From the NCBI RefSeq assembly GCF_002934235.1, contig NZ_PTIS01000022.1, positions 1 through 38,842 of the forward strand: a stretch of DNA of 38,842 nucleotides, written 5' to 3'. Origin of the DNA: Clostridium algidicarnis DSM 15099. GTDB taxonomy: Bacteria > Bacillota > Clostridia > Clostridiales > Clostridiaceae. Below the pieces are notes generated by a model. It worked only from the letters and a program-made list of their open reading frames with translations, was not told where the DNA came from and made no database searches. This document shows, in pieces, positions 1 through 8,900 of the stretch (position 1 is the first letter of the stretch; each line of letters begins with the position of its first letter). Both the position numbers and the translations under genes were made by a program.

Positions 1-2
1 TT

Positions 3-254
3 AAGAATATATTACTTTCAAATCGCCTATATAAAGGTATAGAACTTGTAGGAAAGGCTGAGGAAATAAAAACCGATGTTCAATGTGAAAAGATTATGAA
101 TGCAGTTAATAGAATGGGGGATGGAGTAAACGATTATAAAAGATTAATTTTAACTCCTCAAAGAGATAAAGAATATCTTCTATATAATTTGTATGAGGAT
201 CAAGTTATATTTGGCATTCACGATACAGATGAAGTTTTGCAGTATGGGAGGTAA
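3..254 (+). CDS. C-terminal fragment of an unknown protein
   Basis: An open frame enters from the left edge and ends at TAA 252-254, giving the last 83 residues of a protein whose start lies outside the window. The fragment is soluble and charged, with no membrane segment or recognisable motif; it ends in DTDEVLQYGR. The stop lies 4 bases before the GTG start of the ABC ATPase gene, and the ATPase ribosome binding site lies inside its last codons, so the two are probably co-transcribed and translationally coupled. I do not recognise the family. It could be a regulator or accessory protein of the transporter, but nothing seen proves that. Confidence 0.55.
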   Translation, partial: KNILLSNRLYKGIELVGKAEEIKTDVQCEKIMNAVNRMGDGVNDYKRLILTPQRDKEYLLYNLYEDQVIFGIHDTDEVLQYGR

Positions 255-258
255 AAAG

Positions 259-1149
259 GTGAGTAAAATAGTTGTAGAAAATTTATCTTATAAATACAGA
301 AAGACTAAAGCACTAAGCAATATTAACTTTGAGGTAACTGATGGATTAATTGGTGTTCTTGGAGCTAATGGTGCTGGGAAAAGCACTCTTATGAAGTTAC
401 TAACCACATTACTAAAAGTTAAGGATGGAGATATTAGTATTGATGGTACAAGCTATAAAAAGGGTATAGATAAAATCAGGGGTAATCTCGGTTATTTGCC
501 ACAAAATTTTATGGTTTATGAATCTTTAACAGGAAGAGAATTATTAGATATTTTAGCTACTATTAAAACAGATTATAACAAGGAAGAAAAAAACACACAT
601 ATAGAAGACATAATTAGAGATTTTGATATGCAAGATTATATAGATAAAAAGATTAAAGAGTATTCAGGAGGTATGAAACAAAAGCTAGGCTTTGCCCAGG
701 CAATAATTGGTGACCCAAAGATTATTATAATGGATGAACCTACTGTTGGGTTAGACCCAGAGCAAAGAAACATAATAAGAGACTTATTTCCTGCTATGTC
801 TAGTGGAAGAATAGTTTTTGTTACTACGCATATTGTGGAGGACATAGAGAATTATTGTAATTACTTATTGGTATTAAATAAAGGCAGCCTAATTTTTAAA
901 GGAAGTAAAGATAATTTTATTAATGAAGTAAAAGGATACTTATGGGAAGGTGTCCTTCCTATAAATGATGTTATAGTCCTAAAAAAGCAAGCTAAATTAA
1001 TTAGTTCAATACCTAGTGGGGACAATATAAAGGTAAGGTATATCTCAAAAGAAGATTTAAAGTATAATGCCACCGCTATAGATATCTCATTACAAGATGC
1101 CTATATAATTCATTGCACACTATATGATGAGGCCTTAAAAAATGCTTAA
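259..1149 (+). CDS. ABC transporter ATP-binding protein (BcrA-like)
   Basis: ATPase subunit of an ABC exporter of the drug/antibiotic-peptide type; it would hydrolyse ATP on the cytoplasmic face to drive the permease encoded just downstream. Visible motifs are Walker A GANGAGKST, the Q-loop in GYLPQNF, the signature SGGMKQKLGFAQ, Walker B IIIMDEPTVGLDP and a switch histidine in VTTHIVED. About 70 residues after the ATPase core are variable. I chose GTG at 259 because GGGAGG sits just upstream; an in-frame ATG at 193 would add 22 unlikely residues and overlap the preceding gene. The stop overlaps the permease start by 8 bases. The substrate cannot be read from the sequence. Confidence 0.88.
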   Translation: MSKIVVENLSYKYRKTKALSNINFEVTDGLIGVLGANGAGKSTLMKLLTTLLKVKDGDISIDGTSYKKGIDKIRGNLGYLPQNFMVYESLTGRELLDILATIKTDYNKEEKNTHIEDIIRDFDMQDYIDKKIKEYSGGMKQKLGFAQAIIGDPKIIIMDEPTVGLDPEQRNIIRDLFPAMSSGRIVFVTTHIVEDIENYCNYLLVLNKGSLIFKGSKDNFINEVKGYLWEGVLPINDVIVLKKQAKLISSIPSGDNIKVRYISKEDLKYNATAIDISLQDAYIIHCTLYDEALKNA

Positions 1150-1864
1150 TTATTATAAAAAGCATATTAATAATATATTTAGCTTTAACATTTTTAATGC
1201 TTTATTTGCTTTAACAGCTGTTCTTAATGGGATGTTACTATTATCAGTTAAATTTAATCATATGAATTTTGGACACAACTCACCAGTAAATAACTTATTT
1301 TCAATTTGTGACTTTTATTTATTGATAATATATGTGATTTTAATTATATTTACTATAGGTTTGGATTTTAAAAATAGCATGAGTCATATTAGTCTTTCTG
1401 CAAGTAAAGGTAAAAGCAATGACTATGTGGTAAAGAAAGTAATAACCATAATAAGTAAGTATGCTCTATGCTATGCCATATCATTAATAAATATAATTTA
1501 TTGTTTCAATAAAATTACAGATAAAAATAACCAAATACAATATCGCTTAGAGCTTTTAATAATGAGCTCTATTATAACCACTATTTTTGTTACTAGTATA
1601 ACTATATTTTTCATTGTTTTAATAAAGGATATCCCTAAAACCATTATAGTTGTAACTTCACTTTATTTTGTCTTAGAGTATTTATGGAGAGGAAAAGTAA
1701 CACAAAAATATGGGATATTGGCTCATAGATTTTATTGGGACTTCAAAAAGATGGGGTTTAATATTAGAGTGAAGCTAGTGTATTTAGCTATATCCATAAT
1801 ACTACTTATATTCTCTTACTTTTGGCTTGGAAGAGCATCAAAAGGTAATCATAATGGATTGTGA
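1142..1864 (+). CDS. ABC transporter permease-like membrane protein
   Basis: A 240-residue integral membrane protein starting inside the 3' end of the ATPase gene, so the two are translationally coupled and form one transporter. Hydrophobic stretches are visible near residues 18-36, 55-75, 100-120, 138-160, 165-182 and 215-235, which suits about six membrane spans. The sequence is too divergent to assign to a named permease family; the call rests on topology and on the partner gene. No clear terminator follows before the convergent glycosyltransferase gene 41 bases away. Confidence 0.7.
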   Translation: MLNYYKKHINNIFSFNIFNALFALTAVLNGMLLLSVKFNHMNFGHNSPVNNLFSICDFYLLIIYVILIIFTIGLDFKNSMSHISLSASKGKSNDYVVKKVITIISKYALCYAISLINIIYCFNKITDKNNQIQYRLELLIMSSIITTIFVTSITIFFIVLIKDIPKTIIVVTSLYFVLEYLWRGKVTQKYGILAHRFYWDFKKMGFNIRVKLVYLAISIILLIFSYFWLGRASKGNHNGL

Positions 1865-1905
1865 TTAGAAATAGATGATATTCTCTTACTCTTATTATAC
1901 TATAC

Positions 1906-3222
1906 CTAGGAAGAGGTAACACATATTAATACTTTTTCTAATTTTTCAAAGACCTTGTCCCAGCTCATTTCTTTAATTTCATCTAAGATCTTTTCATCTA
2001 TTTTATTAAGATTAAGTACTTTATAAATTTGAGTTTCTATAGCTTTACTTAATCTCTTTTCATACTCAAATAATTCATATTCATAAGGTGCATCAATGCT
2101 AAGCATCTTTGGCATTTGTACATACTCTATAACTCCACTATTATTTATATTTTCCCCTATCCAGGATTTAATGCCTGGTAGATCATTAACAACAACTCTT
2201 AGTCCAGAGGCCAATGCTTCGATAATAACTAAGGGTAAACCTTCATAAAAGGAAGGTAAAACAAAAATATCAGAGTTCCTAAAATAATTTGCAAGGTTCT
2301 CTTGAGGTATAGCTCCAGTGAAAGTTATATTATACTTACATTTCTCAGCTTGTTTTTTTATCTCAATAGCATCAAGTCCAGTTCCACCGCCAATTAAGGT
2401 GATATTTAGTTCATCCTTATTAAAACTTAAATTATTAAGTGATGATATAAGTGAAGAAAGTCCTTTAGAAAAACTAATCTTACCTGCATAAATTATTTCT
2501 AATCTTTTATTCTTTGAACATCCATTACCTATAGCTGAATTATTTAAATGTGTATATGTGCATTTATCTACATATTCTTTAGTATAAAATAAGTCTTTAT
2601 TATAGCCACTTCCTATAATTTCTATATTCTTTTCATTTATACCCAAAATATTAGCTATTAAATTTTTGTTTTCTTCATTTAAAGCTAATATCTTATCTAT
2701 TTTTCTGCAATTTTCTATAACGTACGGCTTAAACCTAGGATTTAGTTCTAATTGTCTCAAATCACTTCCATGACTTATGACCATCATTGGAAGGCTTGGA
2801 TATAGATTTTTAATAAATGCAGTTAAAAGCCATAAATGATGACATATTATTATTTCAGGTTGAAACTCTTTTATAGCTTTGTCTATAACTTTTTTAAAGG
2901 CATATTTAAGGGCACTTAATTTAGCTTCATCAATCTCATCATATCTTGTAGAATCATAAGGCATGATATCACTCATGCCCACTACAGAAAAAGGTAGTGA
3001 CTTTGTTTTAAAGTATACAGGATAGTAATTTTTATCTTCTATAAATGAAGGTTTAAAATTTTCATCAAATTGTATACCACAAATTAAAGCTTGAGCATAC
3101 CCATGATTATGCCCTTCACTCATAATTTCTCTAGCATATATTCCACTTCCCGTTTTATCTGGTTTTTGTGATGTTATATGTAGGATTCTCTTTTTATTAT
3201 ATAAATTTCTATTGTTTTGCAT
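1906..3222 (-). CDS. GT4-family glycosyltransferase
   Basis: A 438-residue retaining glycosyltransferase of the GT-B fold. The N-terminal half has the family glycine-rich region (TSQKPDKTGSGIYAREI) and a VISHGSD segment. The C-terminal half has the donor-binding core IIYAGKISFSKGL followed by the E-x7-E motif in FYEGLPLVIIEALASG, which binds the nucleotide sugar. There is no signal peptide or membrane span, so it acts in the cytosol, probably on a surface glycan or glycolipid (inference). Its ATG overlaps the end of the TetR gene by 14 bases and has only a weak AAAGA site, suggesting translational coupling. The sugar and acceptor are not known. Confidence 0.85.
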   Translation of the reverse strand: MQNNRNLYNKKRILHITSQKPDKTGSGIYAREIMSEGHNHGYAQALICGIQFDENFKPSFIEDKNYYPVYFKTKSLPFSVVGMSDIMPYDSTRYDEIDEAKLSALKYAFKKVIDKAIKEFQPEIIICHHLWLLTAFIKNLYPSLPMMVISHGSDLRQLELNPRFKPYVIENCRKIDKILALNEENKNLIANILGINEKNIEIIGSGYNKDLFYTKEYVDKCTYTHLNNSAIGNGCSKNKRLEIIYAGKISFSKGLSSLISSLNNLSFNKDELNITLIGGGTGLDAIEIKKQAEKCKYNITFTGAIPQENLANYFRNSDIFVLPSFYEGLPLVIIEALASGLRVVVNDLPGIKSWIGENINNSGVIEYVQMPKMLSIDAPYEYELFEYEKRLSKAIETQIYKVLNLNKIDEKILDEIKEMSWDKVFEKLEKVLICVTSS

Positions 3223-3901
3223 GAATATCTTTCAAGTCCGTAGAACTTACTCCGTAAGCTTTCATGGTTTTGTTAATGTATCTCATGGTTTTTTCAACGG
3301 CTAACTCTACTGTATAGGTGTTGTTCTTACTTAAAAGCTTAGATAACATACCCCTATATATTAAAACATTCATTTCATTAATATCCTTTAGATCTTCTTC
3401 TTTTAAAAAGCCTTCTTCAGCTGAAGATTTTAATAATTTATAATCTCTTATATATATATTATCCTCCAGTAGCATAGGCAAAAACTTTTTAGATTCTTCT
3501 CCAAGCTCTTCTGGAAATATTGAATAGTAACTGTTAATAGACTCATTTACTGTATCTGAAGAAAATTCACTAAAAAATATTAAGTTATAAATTTCAGGTT
3601 TTAAATAAGAGTGGTAAGAAAAACATAACCAGACATTAAGGTAAGTTTCTAAAGAGTTTCTAGAATCTTTAGTGTAACTGTAAAGGTCTTTTGCATAGTC
3701 CTTTAAATATTTTAAAGAAGCAAAAAATAGAAGATGATTTAAGTTTTCAAAATAATTATATAAGGTTGCACTATTGTAACCAGCTAAATTAGCAACCTTT
3801 CTTATTGTTACAGCATACATACCTTCTTCTTCAATAATCTTATTTGTAGCTTCTAAAAAATAGCTTAGCATTCTTTTCTTTTGAACTTCTTTATTATCCA
3901 T
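3209..3901 (-). CDS. TetR-family transcriptional regulator
   Basis: A DNA-binding regulator with an N-terminal TetR helix-turn-helix (EEGMYAVTIRKVANLAGYNS followed by ATLYNYFENLNHLLFF) and a divergent C-terminal ligand/dimer domain; 230 residues. I chose ATG at 3901 because GGAGA lies 5 bases upstream; an upstream in-frame start at 3934 lacks a site. A possible -10 (TATAAT on the minus strand, 3942-3947) lies about 40 bases upstream of the start. It is the first gene of a two-gene unit with the overlapping glycosyltransferase, so it may control that enzyme and itself. It also points away from the betaine operon across 440 bases, so control of that operon cannot be excluded. Confidence 0.85.
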   Translation of the reverse strand: MDNKEVQKKRMLSYFLEATNKIIEEEGMYAVTIRKVANLAGYNSATLYNYFENLNHLLFFASLKYLKDYAKDLYSYTKDSRNSLETYLNVWLCFSYHSYLKPEIYNLIFFSEFSSDTVNESINSYYSIFPEELGEESKKFLPMLLEDNIYIRDYKLLKSSAEEGFLKEEDLKDINEMNVLIYRGMLSKLLSKNNTYTVELAVEKTMRYINKTMKAYGVSSTDLKDIHAKQ

Positions 3902-4146
3902 AATTATCTCCAATATAAGTATATTATTGTTCACATAAAATATTATAACATAAGTTAAGGTAATTGCTGAGTGTATTTAAATTTAAAGTATTTTAAAGGT
4001 AAGAGTAAAATTAATTAAAAGTATTGGCGAATAATAAATTTTAAATAAATGAAAACATGATATTAAAATATATTATAGTAACTTACATAGATATTGATAA
4101 ATCCTATAGCTATGATTTGTTAAAACTATAACAGAGTTAGCGTTTT

Positions 4147-4187
4147 ATATCATAATCGTGTTTACACAGTAATCATGATTATGATAT
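4147..4187. promoter_or_regulatory. 14-bp inverted repeat, probable operator of the betaine operon
   Basis: Left arm ATATCATAATCGTG (4147-4160) and right arm CATGATTATGATAT (4174-4187) match as an inverted repeat at 13 of 14 positions, separated by 13 bases. The arms flank the -35 and cover the spacer and part of the -10 of the promoter at 4161-4190, the usual place for a repressor site. The centre-to-centre distance of about 27 bp could fit a dimer bound to two half sites or a tetramer. The binding protein is unknown. The rest of 3902-4341 shows nothing else that I can name. Confidence 0.6.
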
Positions 4188-4190
4188 AAT
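4161..4190 (+). promoter_or_regulatory. SigA-type promoter of the betaine reductase operon
   Basis: TTTACA (4161-4166) and TATAAT (4185-4190) are separated by 18 bases, with an extended -10 (TGA before TATAAT). The predicted start would leave about 145 bases of untranslated leader before ATG 4342. Confidence 0.7.
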
Positions 4191-4341
4191 TTATTTATAC
4201 CATTCAGAAAACTCAGATTAATCTTAAAAATGTATAAACCTATAAGTTTCTTAGAAATTTCTAAAAGCATGTGTAATAAAAATCTTAATAAACAAAAAAA
4301 TAATATTATATTATTAATCTTATTTGAGAGGAGAGTCTTTA

Positions 4342-5667
4342 ATGAAATTAGAAATAGGTAATTTTCACGTTAGAGAAATCGTTTTCGGGGAAAAGACAGG
4401 TTATTCAAAGGGAATATTAACAATTAATAAAAAAGAGACTTTAGACTTTATAATGGAAGATGAGCATATAACAAAGGCAGATATTTATATAGTAAAACCT
4501 GGTGATAAGGTTAGGTTATGTCCTGTAAAGGAGGCCATTGAGCCTAGAGTTAAATTAAATGGTGATGCTTTGTTTCCAGGATATACAGGAGATCTTTCAA
4601 AGGCTGGAGATGGTAGAACTCATGCTTTAAAGGATTGTAGCATTTTGGTAGTAGGAAAGCATTGGGGTGGATTCCAAGATGGGTTAATTGATATGAGTGG
4701 TGAGGGAGCTAAATATACTTATTACTCTCAGCTTAAAAATATAGTTCTTGTAGCAGATACTGATGAAGATTTTGAGAAAAGAGAACAGCAAAAGAAGAAT
4801 ACAGCTTTGAGAAAGGCTGGACATAAATTAGCAGAATATATAGCAGAATGTGTAAAAGAACTAGAACCTGAGGATATAGAAACTTATGAATTGGACCCTA
4901 TATCTAAAAGAAGCACAGAGGTACAAAGTTTACCTTCCATGGTTTTTGTAATGCAAGCACAATCTCAAATGGAAGATGGAGCATATAATGATTTAGTTTA
5001 TGGATGGGATTCAAACCATATGGTCCCAACCTACATGCATCCAAATGAAATTTTAGATGGAGCGGTTATATCAGGTAGCTTTATGCCTTGTTCTTCAAAG
5101 TGGGCAACTTATGACTTTCAAAACAATCCTACAATAAAGAGATTATATAAAGAGCATGGTAAAACTATTAACTTCTTAGGAGTTATAATGTCTAATTTAA
5201 ATGTTGCTTTAGAGCAAAAGGATAGATCCGCATTATTTGTGGCTCAAATAGCAAAATCTTTAGGTGCAGATGGCGCTATTGTTGCAGAAGAAGGATACGG
5301 AAATCCAGATGCAGACTTTGTAGCTTGTATTGTTGCTCTAGAGGATGCAGGGGTAAAAACTGTTGGAATAACTAATGAGTGTACTGGTAGAGATGGTAAG
5401 TCTCAACCACTCGTAACCTTAGATAAAAAGCTAGATGCCATAGTTTCTTGTGGTAATGTTTCAGAACTTATAGAGTTACCTCCTATGGAAACTGTTCTTG
5501 GAGAACTTGAAGCCCTTGGAAGAGATGGATTATCTGGAGGTTGGGCTAATGATGAGATTATAGGACCTTCTGTGAGAGATGATGGATCTATAGTTATGGA
5601 AAACAATGCAATGTTCTGTGGTGACCAAGTAGTTGGTTGGTCTACAAAAACTATGAGAGAATTTTAA
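4342..5667 (+). CDS. grdI: Betaine reductase pyruvoyl subunit (GrdE/GrdG/GrdI family)
   Basis: Proprotein of the substrate-specific protein B of a glycine/sarcosine/betaine reductase. In this family the chain is cleaved before a cysteine to give a pyruvoyl group that works with the selenoprotein subunit. The 441-residue product matches the family over its length, for example LFVAQIAKSLGADGAIVAEE, GITNECTGRDG and AMFCGDQVVGWSTKTM at the C-terminus. By chain length, Cys250 (codon 5089, in SGSFMPCSSKW) is the likely processing site, leaving about 190 residues as in characterised homologues; Cys347 in NECTG is the alternative. ATG 4342 is chosen for its GAGGAGAG site. It lies 12 bases before the selenoprotein gene. 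Betaine rather than sarcosine or glycine specificity is inferred from the BCCT transporter downstream. Confidence 0.82.
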   Translation: MKLEIGNFHVREIVFGEKTGYSKGILTINKKETLDFIMEDEHITKADIYIVKPGDKVRLCPVKEAIEPRVKLNGDALFPGYTGDLSKAGDGRTHALKDCSILVVGKHWGGFQDGLIDMSGEGAKYTYYSQLKNIVLVADTDEDFEKREQQKKNTALRKAGHKLAEYIAECVKELEPEDIETYELDPISKRSTEVQSLPSMVFVMQAQSQMEDGAYNDLVYGWDSNHMVPTYMHPNEILDGAVISGSFMPCSSKWATYDFQNNPTIKRLYKEHGKTINFLGVIMSNLNVALEQKDRSALFVAQIAKSLGADGAIVAEEGYGNPDADFVACIVALEDAGVKTVGITNECTGRDGKSQPLVTLDKKLDAIVSCGNVSELIELPPMETVLGELEALGRDGLSGGWANDEIIGPSVRDDGSIVMENNAMFCGDQVVGWSTKTMREF

Positions 5668-5679
5668 GGAGGGGATACT

Positions 5680-6990
5680 ATGAAGAAAGCAATTCTTTAT
5701 ATAAATCAATTTTTTGGACAAATAGGTGGAGAAGATAAAGCAGACTTTTCGCCAGTTATTAAAGAAGGCCTTGTAGGTCCTGCTATTGAACTTAATAAAA
5801 ACCTAAATGCACAGGTTACTCACACTATAATATGTGGTGATAATTTCATGGGATCAAATACAGAAGAAGCGGTAAATATAATACTAGACTTCTTAAAAGA
5901 TAAAGAGTTTGATATATTTATAGCAGGTCCTGCTTTTCAAGCAGGTAGATATGGAGCAGCTTGTGGAACCATATGTAAGGTTATAAAAGAAAAGTTTAAT
6001 GTGCCTGTAATAAGCTCTATGCATGAAGAAAATCCTGGAGTTGAAATGTTTAAAAAGGACATGTATATATTAAAGGGCGGAAAAAGTGCAGCAAAAATGA
6101 GAAATGATATAAAAGCTATGGCAAGCCTTGGCAATAAGCTTCTTAACTCCGAAGAAGTTTTAGGCGCAGATAAAGAAGGTTATTACGAAAGAGGAATAAG
6201 ACATCAAGTTTTTAGAGAAGACCAAAAGCCTGCTTCTGATAGAGTAGTAGAAATGCTAGTAAAAAAATTAAACAATGAGCCTTTTGAAACTGAGCTTAAG
6301 ATTCCAGTTATGGATAGAGTTGCAATAGCTCCAGCTATAAAAGATCTAAGTAAATCTAATATAGCAGTTGTAAACACAGGTGGAATAGTTCCAATAGATA
6401 ATCCAGATAGAATACAATCTGCTTCAGCAACAAGATGGGGTAGATATGATATTAAAGGAATAGATGACTTAAAAGGTGGAGTATATAAAACTATACATGC
6501 GGGGTTTGATCCTGCAGCTGCTGATGCTGATCCAGATGTAATAGTTCCAATTGATGCTCTAAGAGCTTATGAAAAAGAAAATAAGATAGGTAAGCTTCAT
6601 GATTACTTTTATTCTACAGTAGGAACAGGAACCACCCAAGCAGAAGCTGCGAGAATGGCAAAGGAAATGATTCCTTACTTAAGAGAAGATAACGTGGATG
6701 GAATTATATTAGTTTCCACATGAGGAACTTGTACGCGTTGCGGTGCAACCATGGTTAAAGAATTCGAAAAAGAAGGATTTACAATAGTTCAAATGTGTAA
6801 CTTAATTCCAGTTGCTACCACTGTAGGAGCAAACAGAATAGTTCCTACTATATCAATACCATATCCATTAGGACATCCAGCTACAACAAAAGAAGAACAA
6901 TGGAAATTAAGATATCATAGAGTAGGGGTAGCATTAGATTCACTTACAACTGATATTAAAGATCAAACTGTTTTTAGAGTAAAGTTTTAG
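5680..6990 (+). CDS. grdH: Betaine reductase selenoprotein subunit (GrdB/GrdF/GrdH family), UGA = selenocysteine
   Basis: The reading frame meets TGA at 6721-6723 and continues to TAG at 6988-6990. Read as selenocysteine (residue 348) it gives a 436-residue protein, the normal size for this family, with the hallmark motif U-G-T-C-T-R-C right at the TGA. The first 347 residues carry AGPAFQAGRYGAACG and NTGGIVPIDNPDRIQSASA; the part after the UGA continues GATMVKEFEKEGF and LIPVATTVGANRIVP. Together with the pyruvoyl subunit it would form protein B, which binds betaine and passes a carboxymethyl group to the selenoprotein GrdA, yielding acetyl phosphate and trimethylamine with protein C. GrdA, GrdC/D and the Sel machinery must be encoded elsewhere. 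An AGGAGGGG site precedes ATG 5680. A gene caller blind to selenocysteine would split it in two. Confidence 0.93.
6721..6750 (+). promoter_or_regulatory. Selenocysteine UGA codon with SECIS-like hairpin
   Basis: TGA at 6721-6723 is followed by a short perfect hairpin, GTTGC (6737-6741) and GCAAC (6745-6749) around loop GGT, starting 13 bases after the codon. Bacterial SECIS elements sit just downstream of UGA and present a GU-containing apical loop; this fits, although the lower stem is weak by eye. Confidence 0.65.
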
Positions 6991-7008
6991 AGTAATTCCC
7001 TATAAATT

Positions 7009-7034
7009 GAGTTCCATGTTTACCCATGGGACTC
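7009..7034 (+). other. Stem-loop between grdH and the transporter gene
   Basis: GAGTTCCATG (7009-7018) pairs with CATGGGACTC (7025-7034) with one G-T pair and a short loop. No T-run follows on the plus strand, so it looks more like an mRNA processing or stability element or a partial attenuator between the reductase and the transporter than a terminator. Confidence 0.45.
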
Positions 7035-7076
7035 TACTTATAAATATCTTAATTTATAGTTAGGTAGGTGGAATAA

Positions 7077-8588
7077 ATGAAAAGCAGTACAAATGAGAGA
7101 TCAAAGAAAAGAGGGCAACCCGTTTATTATATATCATTGATTATAACCTTTATAGTAGTTTTATGGGCTATTATATCAAAAGAGAGTTTTGCTAAGTCAG
7201 CGGACAATTTATTAAATTTCTTAACTAATAACTTTGGATGGGCATATTTATTATCTATGCTTATATTTGTAGGATTTGCAATGGTATTAGCCTTTAGTAA
7301 ATATGGGAATATAAAACTTGGATCAGATGATTCAAAGCCAGAATATAGTACAGCATCATGGTTTGCTATGCTCTTTGGAGCCGGCATGGGAATTGGACTA
7401 GTATTTTGGGGAACAGCAGAACCTTTATCACACTTCGTAGCACCAAAAGGCTTAGAGCCAGGTTCCGTGGAAGCAGCTAGCTTTGCAATGAGAGCTTCTT
7501 TTATGCATTGGGGATTTCACCCTTGGGCTAATTATTCTATAATAGGATTAGCGCTAGCATATTTTCAATTTAGAAAGAATAAACCAGGATTAATAAGTAG
7601 CATATTTGAACCTTTAATAGGGGAAAAGAGAGTTAATGGACCCTTAGGAAAAGCTATAGATATATTTGCAGTACTTGCTACAGTAGCAGGGGTTGCAACC
7701 TCCTTAGGACTTGGTACGCTTCAAATAAATAGCGGACTTAAATATCTTTTTGGAGTACCAGAAACCCAGTTAGTTCAAGTGCTTATAATTGTAGTAATAA
7801 CTATAATATTTATTTGGTCAGCTGTGAGTGGTATAGAAAAGGGAATAAAGCTCATTTCTGATGTAAACTTATACTTAGCCTTTGGACTTTTAATATTAGC
7901 ACTTTTAATAGGACCTACTGTAAAGATTATAAATTCATTATCTAACGGATTAGGTGGTTATCTAGGGAACTTTTTTCAAGATAGTCTTCAAATTGAAGCA
8001 TTTGGCGATAATTCTTGGCTTAACGGATGGAGAATATTTTATTGGGCTTGGTGGATAGCTTGGGCTCCTTTTGTTGGTACATTTATAGCTAGGATATCTA
8101 AAGGAAGAACCATAAGGGAATTCGTATTAGGAGTCATAGTTGCTCCATCCATAGCTTCCTTCGTATGGTTTTCAGTATTTGGAACTATGGGAATAAATTT
8201 AGGTATCGAAGGCGTTATGTCTATGGATGCTTTAAAAACTGTTGCAGCTTCACCAGAAACAGCATTCTTTGTAATAATGAGTAACTATAAATTAGGGGTT
8301 ATACTATCTTTTATTGCAGTATTCTTATTAGGTACATTTTTTGTAACCTCTGCAAATTCAGCTACCTTTGTACTTGGTATGCTAACATCAAAGGGTGATT
8401 TAAATCCCTCAAATAGAAAAAAGATAGTGTGGGGATTAGTTCAATCATTACTTGCTACATCTTTATTAATTGCAGGAGGATTAAAATCCTTGCAGACAGC
8501 TTCAGTAGCCGCAGCCTTCCCATTTATATTTATAATGATTTTTGCCTGTATTTCCTTATGGAAGGCTCTTTCTGAAGAAAAGATATAA
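7077..8588 (+). CDS. BCCT-family glycine betaine transporter
   Basis: A 503-residue secondary transporter of the betaine/choline/carnitine family with about twelve membrane spans. Diagnostic segments are FGAGMGIGLVFWGTAEPL (the glycine-rich stretch lining the substrate site, OpuD-like), MHWGFHPWANYSIIGLALAY and the tryptophan-rich box WAWWIAWAPFVGTFIARISK. It would import betaine using an ion gradient. The C-terminal tail is short, without the long charged osmosensing tail of BetP, which suits uptake for catabolism rather than osmoprotection (inference). TAGGTAGGTGG precedes ATG 7077. It follows the betaine reductase genes by 86 bases and supplies their substrate; such transporters have been named GrdT in related clusters. 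Confidence 0.92.
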   Translation: MKSSTNERSKKRGQPVYYISLIITFIVVLWAIISKESFAKSADNLLNFLTNNFGWAYLLSMLIFVGFAMVLAFSKYGNIKLGSDDSKPEYSTASWFAMLFGAGMGIGLVFWGTAEPLSHFVAPKGLEPGSVEAASFAMRASFMHWGFHPWANYSIIGLALAYFQFRKNKPGLISSIFEPLIGEKRVNGPLGKAIDIFAVLATVAGVATSLGLGTLQINSGLKYLFGVPETQLVQVLIIVVITIIFIWSAVSGIEKGIKLISDVNLYLAFGLLILALLIGPTVKIINSLSNGLGGYLGNFFQDSLQIEAFGDNSWLNGWRIFYWAWWIAWAPFVGTFIARISKGRTIREFVLGVIVAPSIASFVWFSVFGTMGINLGIEGVMSMDALKTVAASPETAFFVIMSNYKLGVILSFIAVFLLGTFFVTSANSATFVLGMLTSKGDLNPSNRKKIVWGLVQSLLATSLLIAGGLKSLQTASVAAAFPFIFIMIFACISLWKALSEEKI

Positions 8589-8710
8589 AAATAGAATATT
8601 ATTTAACTAGTTAATTTATAAGGTTTTGGAAGTTCGCAATATAGATTTAAGAAGAGTATTTTTATGATGTATCTAGAAGTGGAGTTTATTCAATACCTTA
8701 TACAAAAGAA

Positions 8711-8740
8711 GCTTGTAGCAATTGCTACAAGCCTCTTTTT
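8711..8740. terminator. Bidirectional intrinsic terminator
   Basis: GCTTGTAGCA (8711-8720) is followed directly by its mirror arm to 8732, an 11-bp perfect stem followed by CTCTTTTT on the plus strand and by TTCTTTTG on the minus strand. It can end the betaine operon from the left and the tRNA-Ser transcript from the right. Confidence 0.8.
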
Positions 8741-8829
8741 GGTGGAGAGAAAGGGATTCGAACCCCCGGTACATTTTGTGTACACTTGTTTTCGAGACAA
8801 GCACCTTAAACCAACTCGGACATCTCTCC
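8740..8829 (-). tRNA. tRNA-Ser (anticodon CGA)
   Basis: A 90-nt class II tRNA on the minus strand. The acceptor stem GGAGAGA pairs with TCTCTCC, the anticodon stem is CTTGT/ACAAG with loop CTCGAAA (anticodon CGA, reading UCG), there is a long variable arm, and the T arm is GGTTCGAATCC. CCA is encoded, preceded by A as the discriminator, where serine tRNAs usually have G. Confidence 0.93.
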
Positions 8830-8857
8830 ACAATAAGTATTTTTATACTACCCTAAA

Positions 8858-8886
8858 AGTATACTAAATATAAAAATATAAATCAA
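8858..8886 (-). promoter_or_regulatory. Promoter of tRNA-Ser(CGA)
   Basis: Minus strand TTGATT (8881-8886) and TATACT (8858-8863) with a 17-base spacer, about 28 bases upstream of the tRNA 5' end. Confidence 0.65.
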
Positions 8887-8900
8887 TATAAATTAAACAA

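Noticed and set aside
6751-6990. A separate 79-residue gene
   Set aside because: It is the C-terminal part of the selenoprotein after the UGA codon; the motif U-G-T-C-T-R-C joins the two parts.
8664-8867. A 67-codon plus-strand open frame
   Set aside because: It runs through a terminator and antisense to tRNA-Ser(CGA); the protein-like look is accidental.
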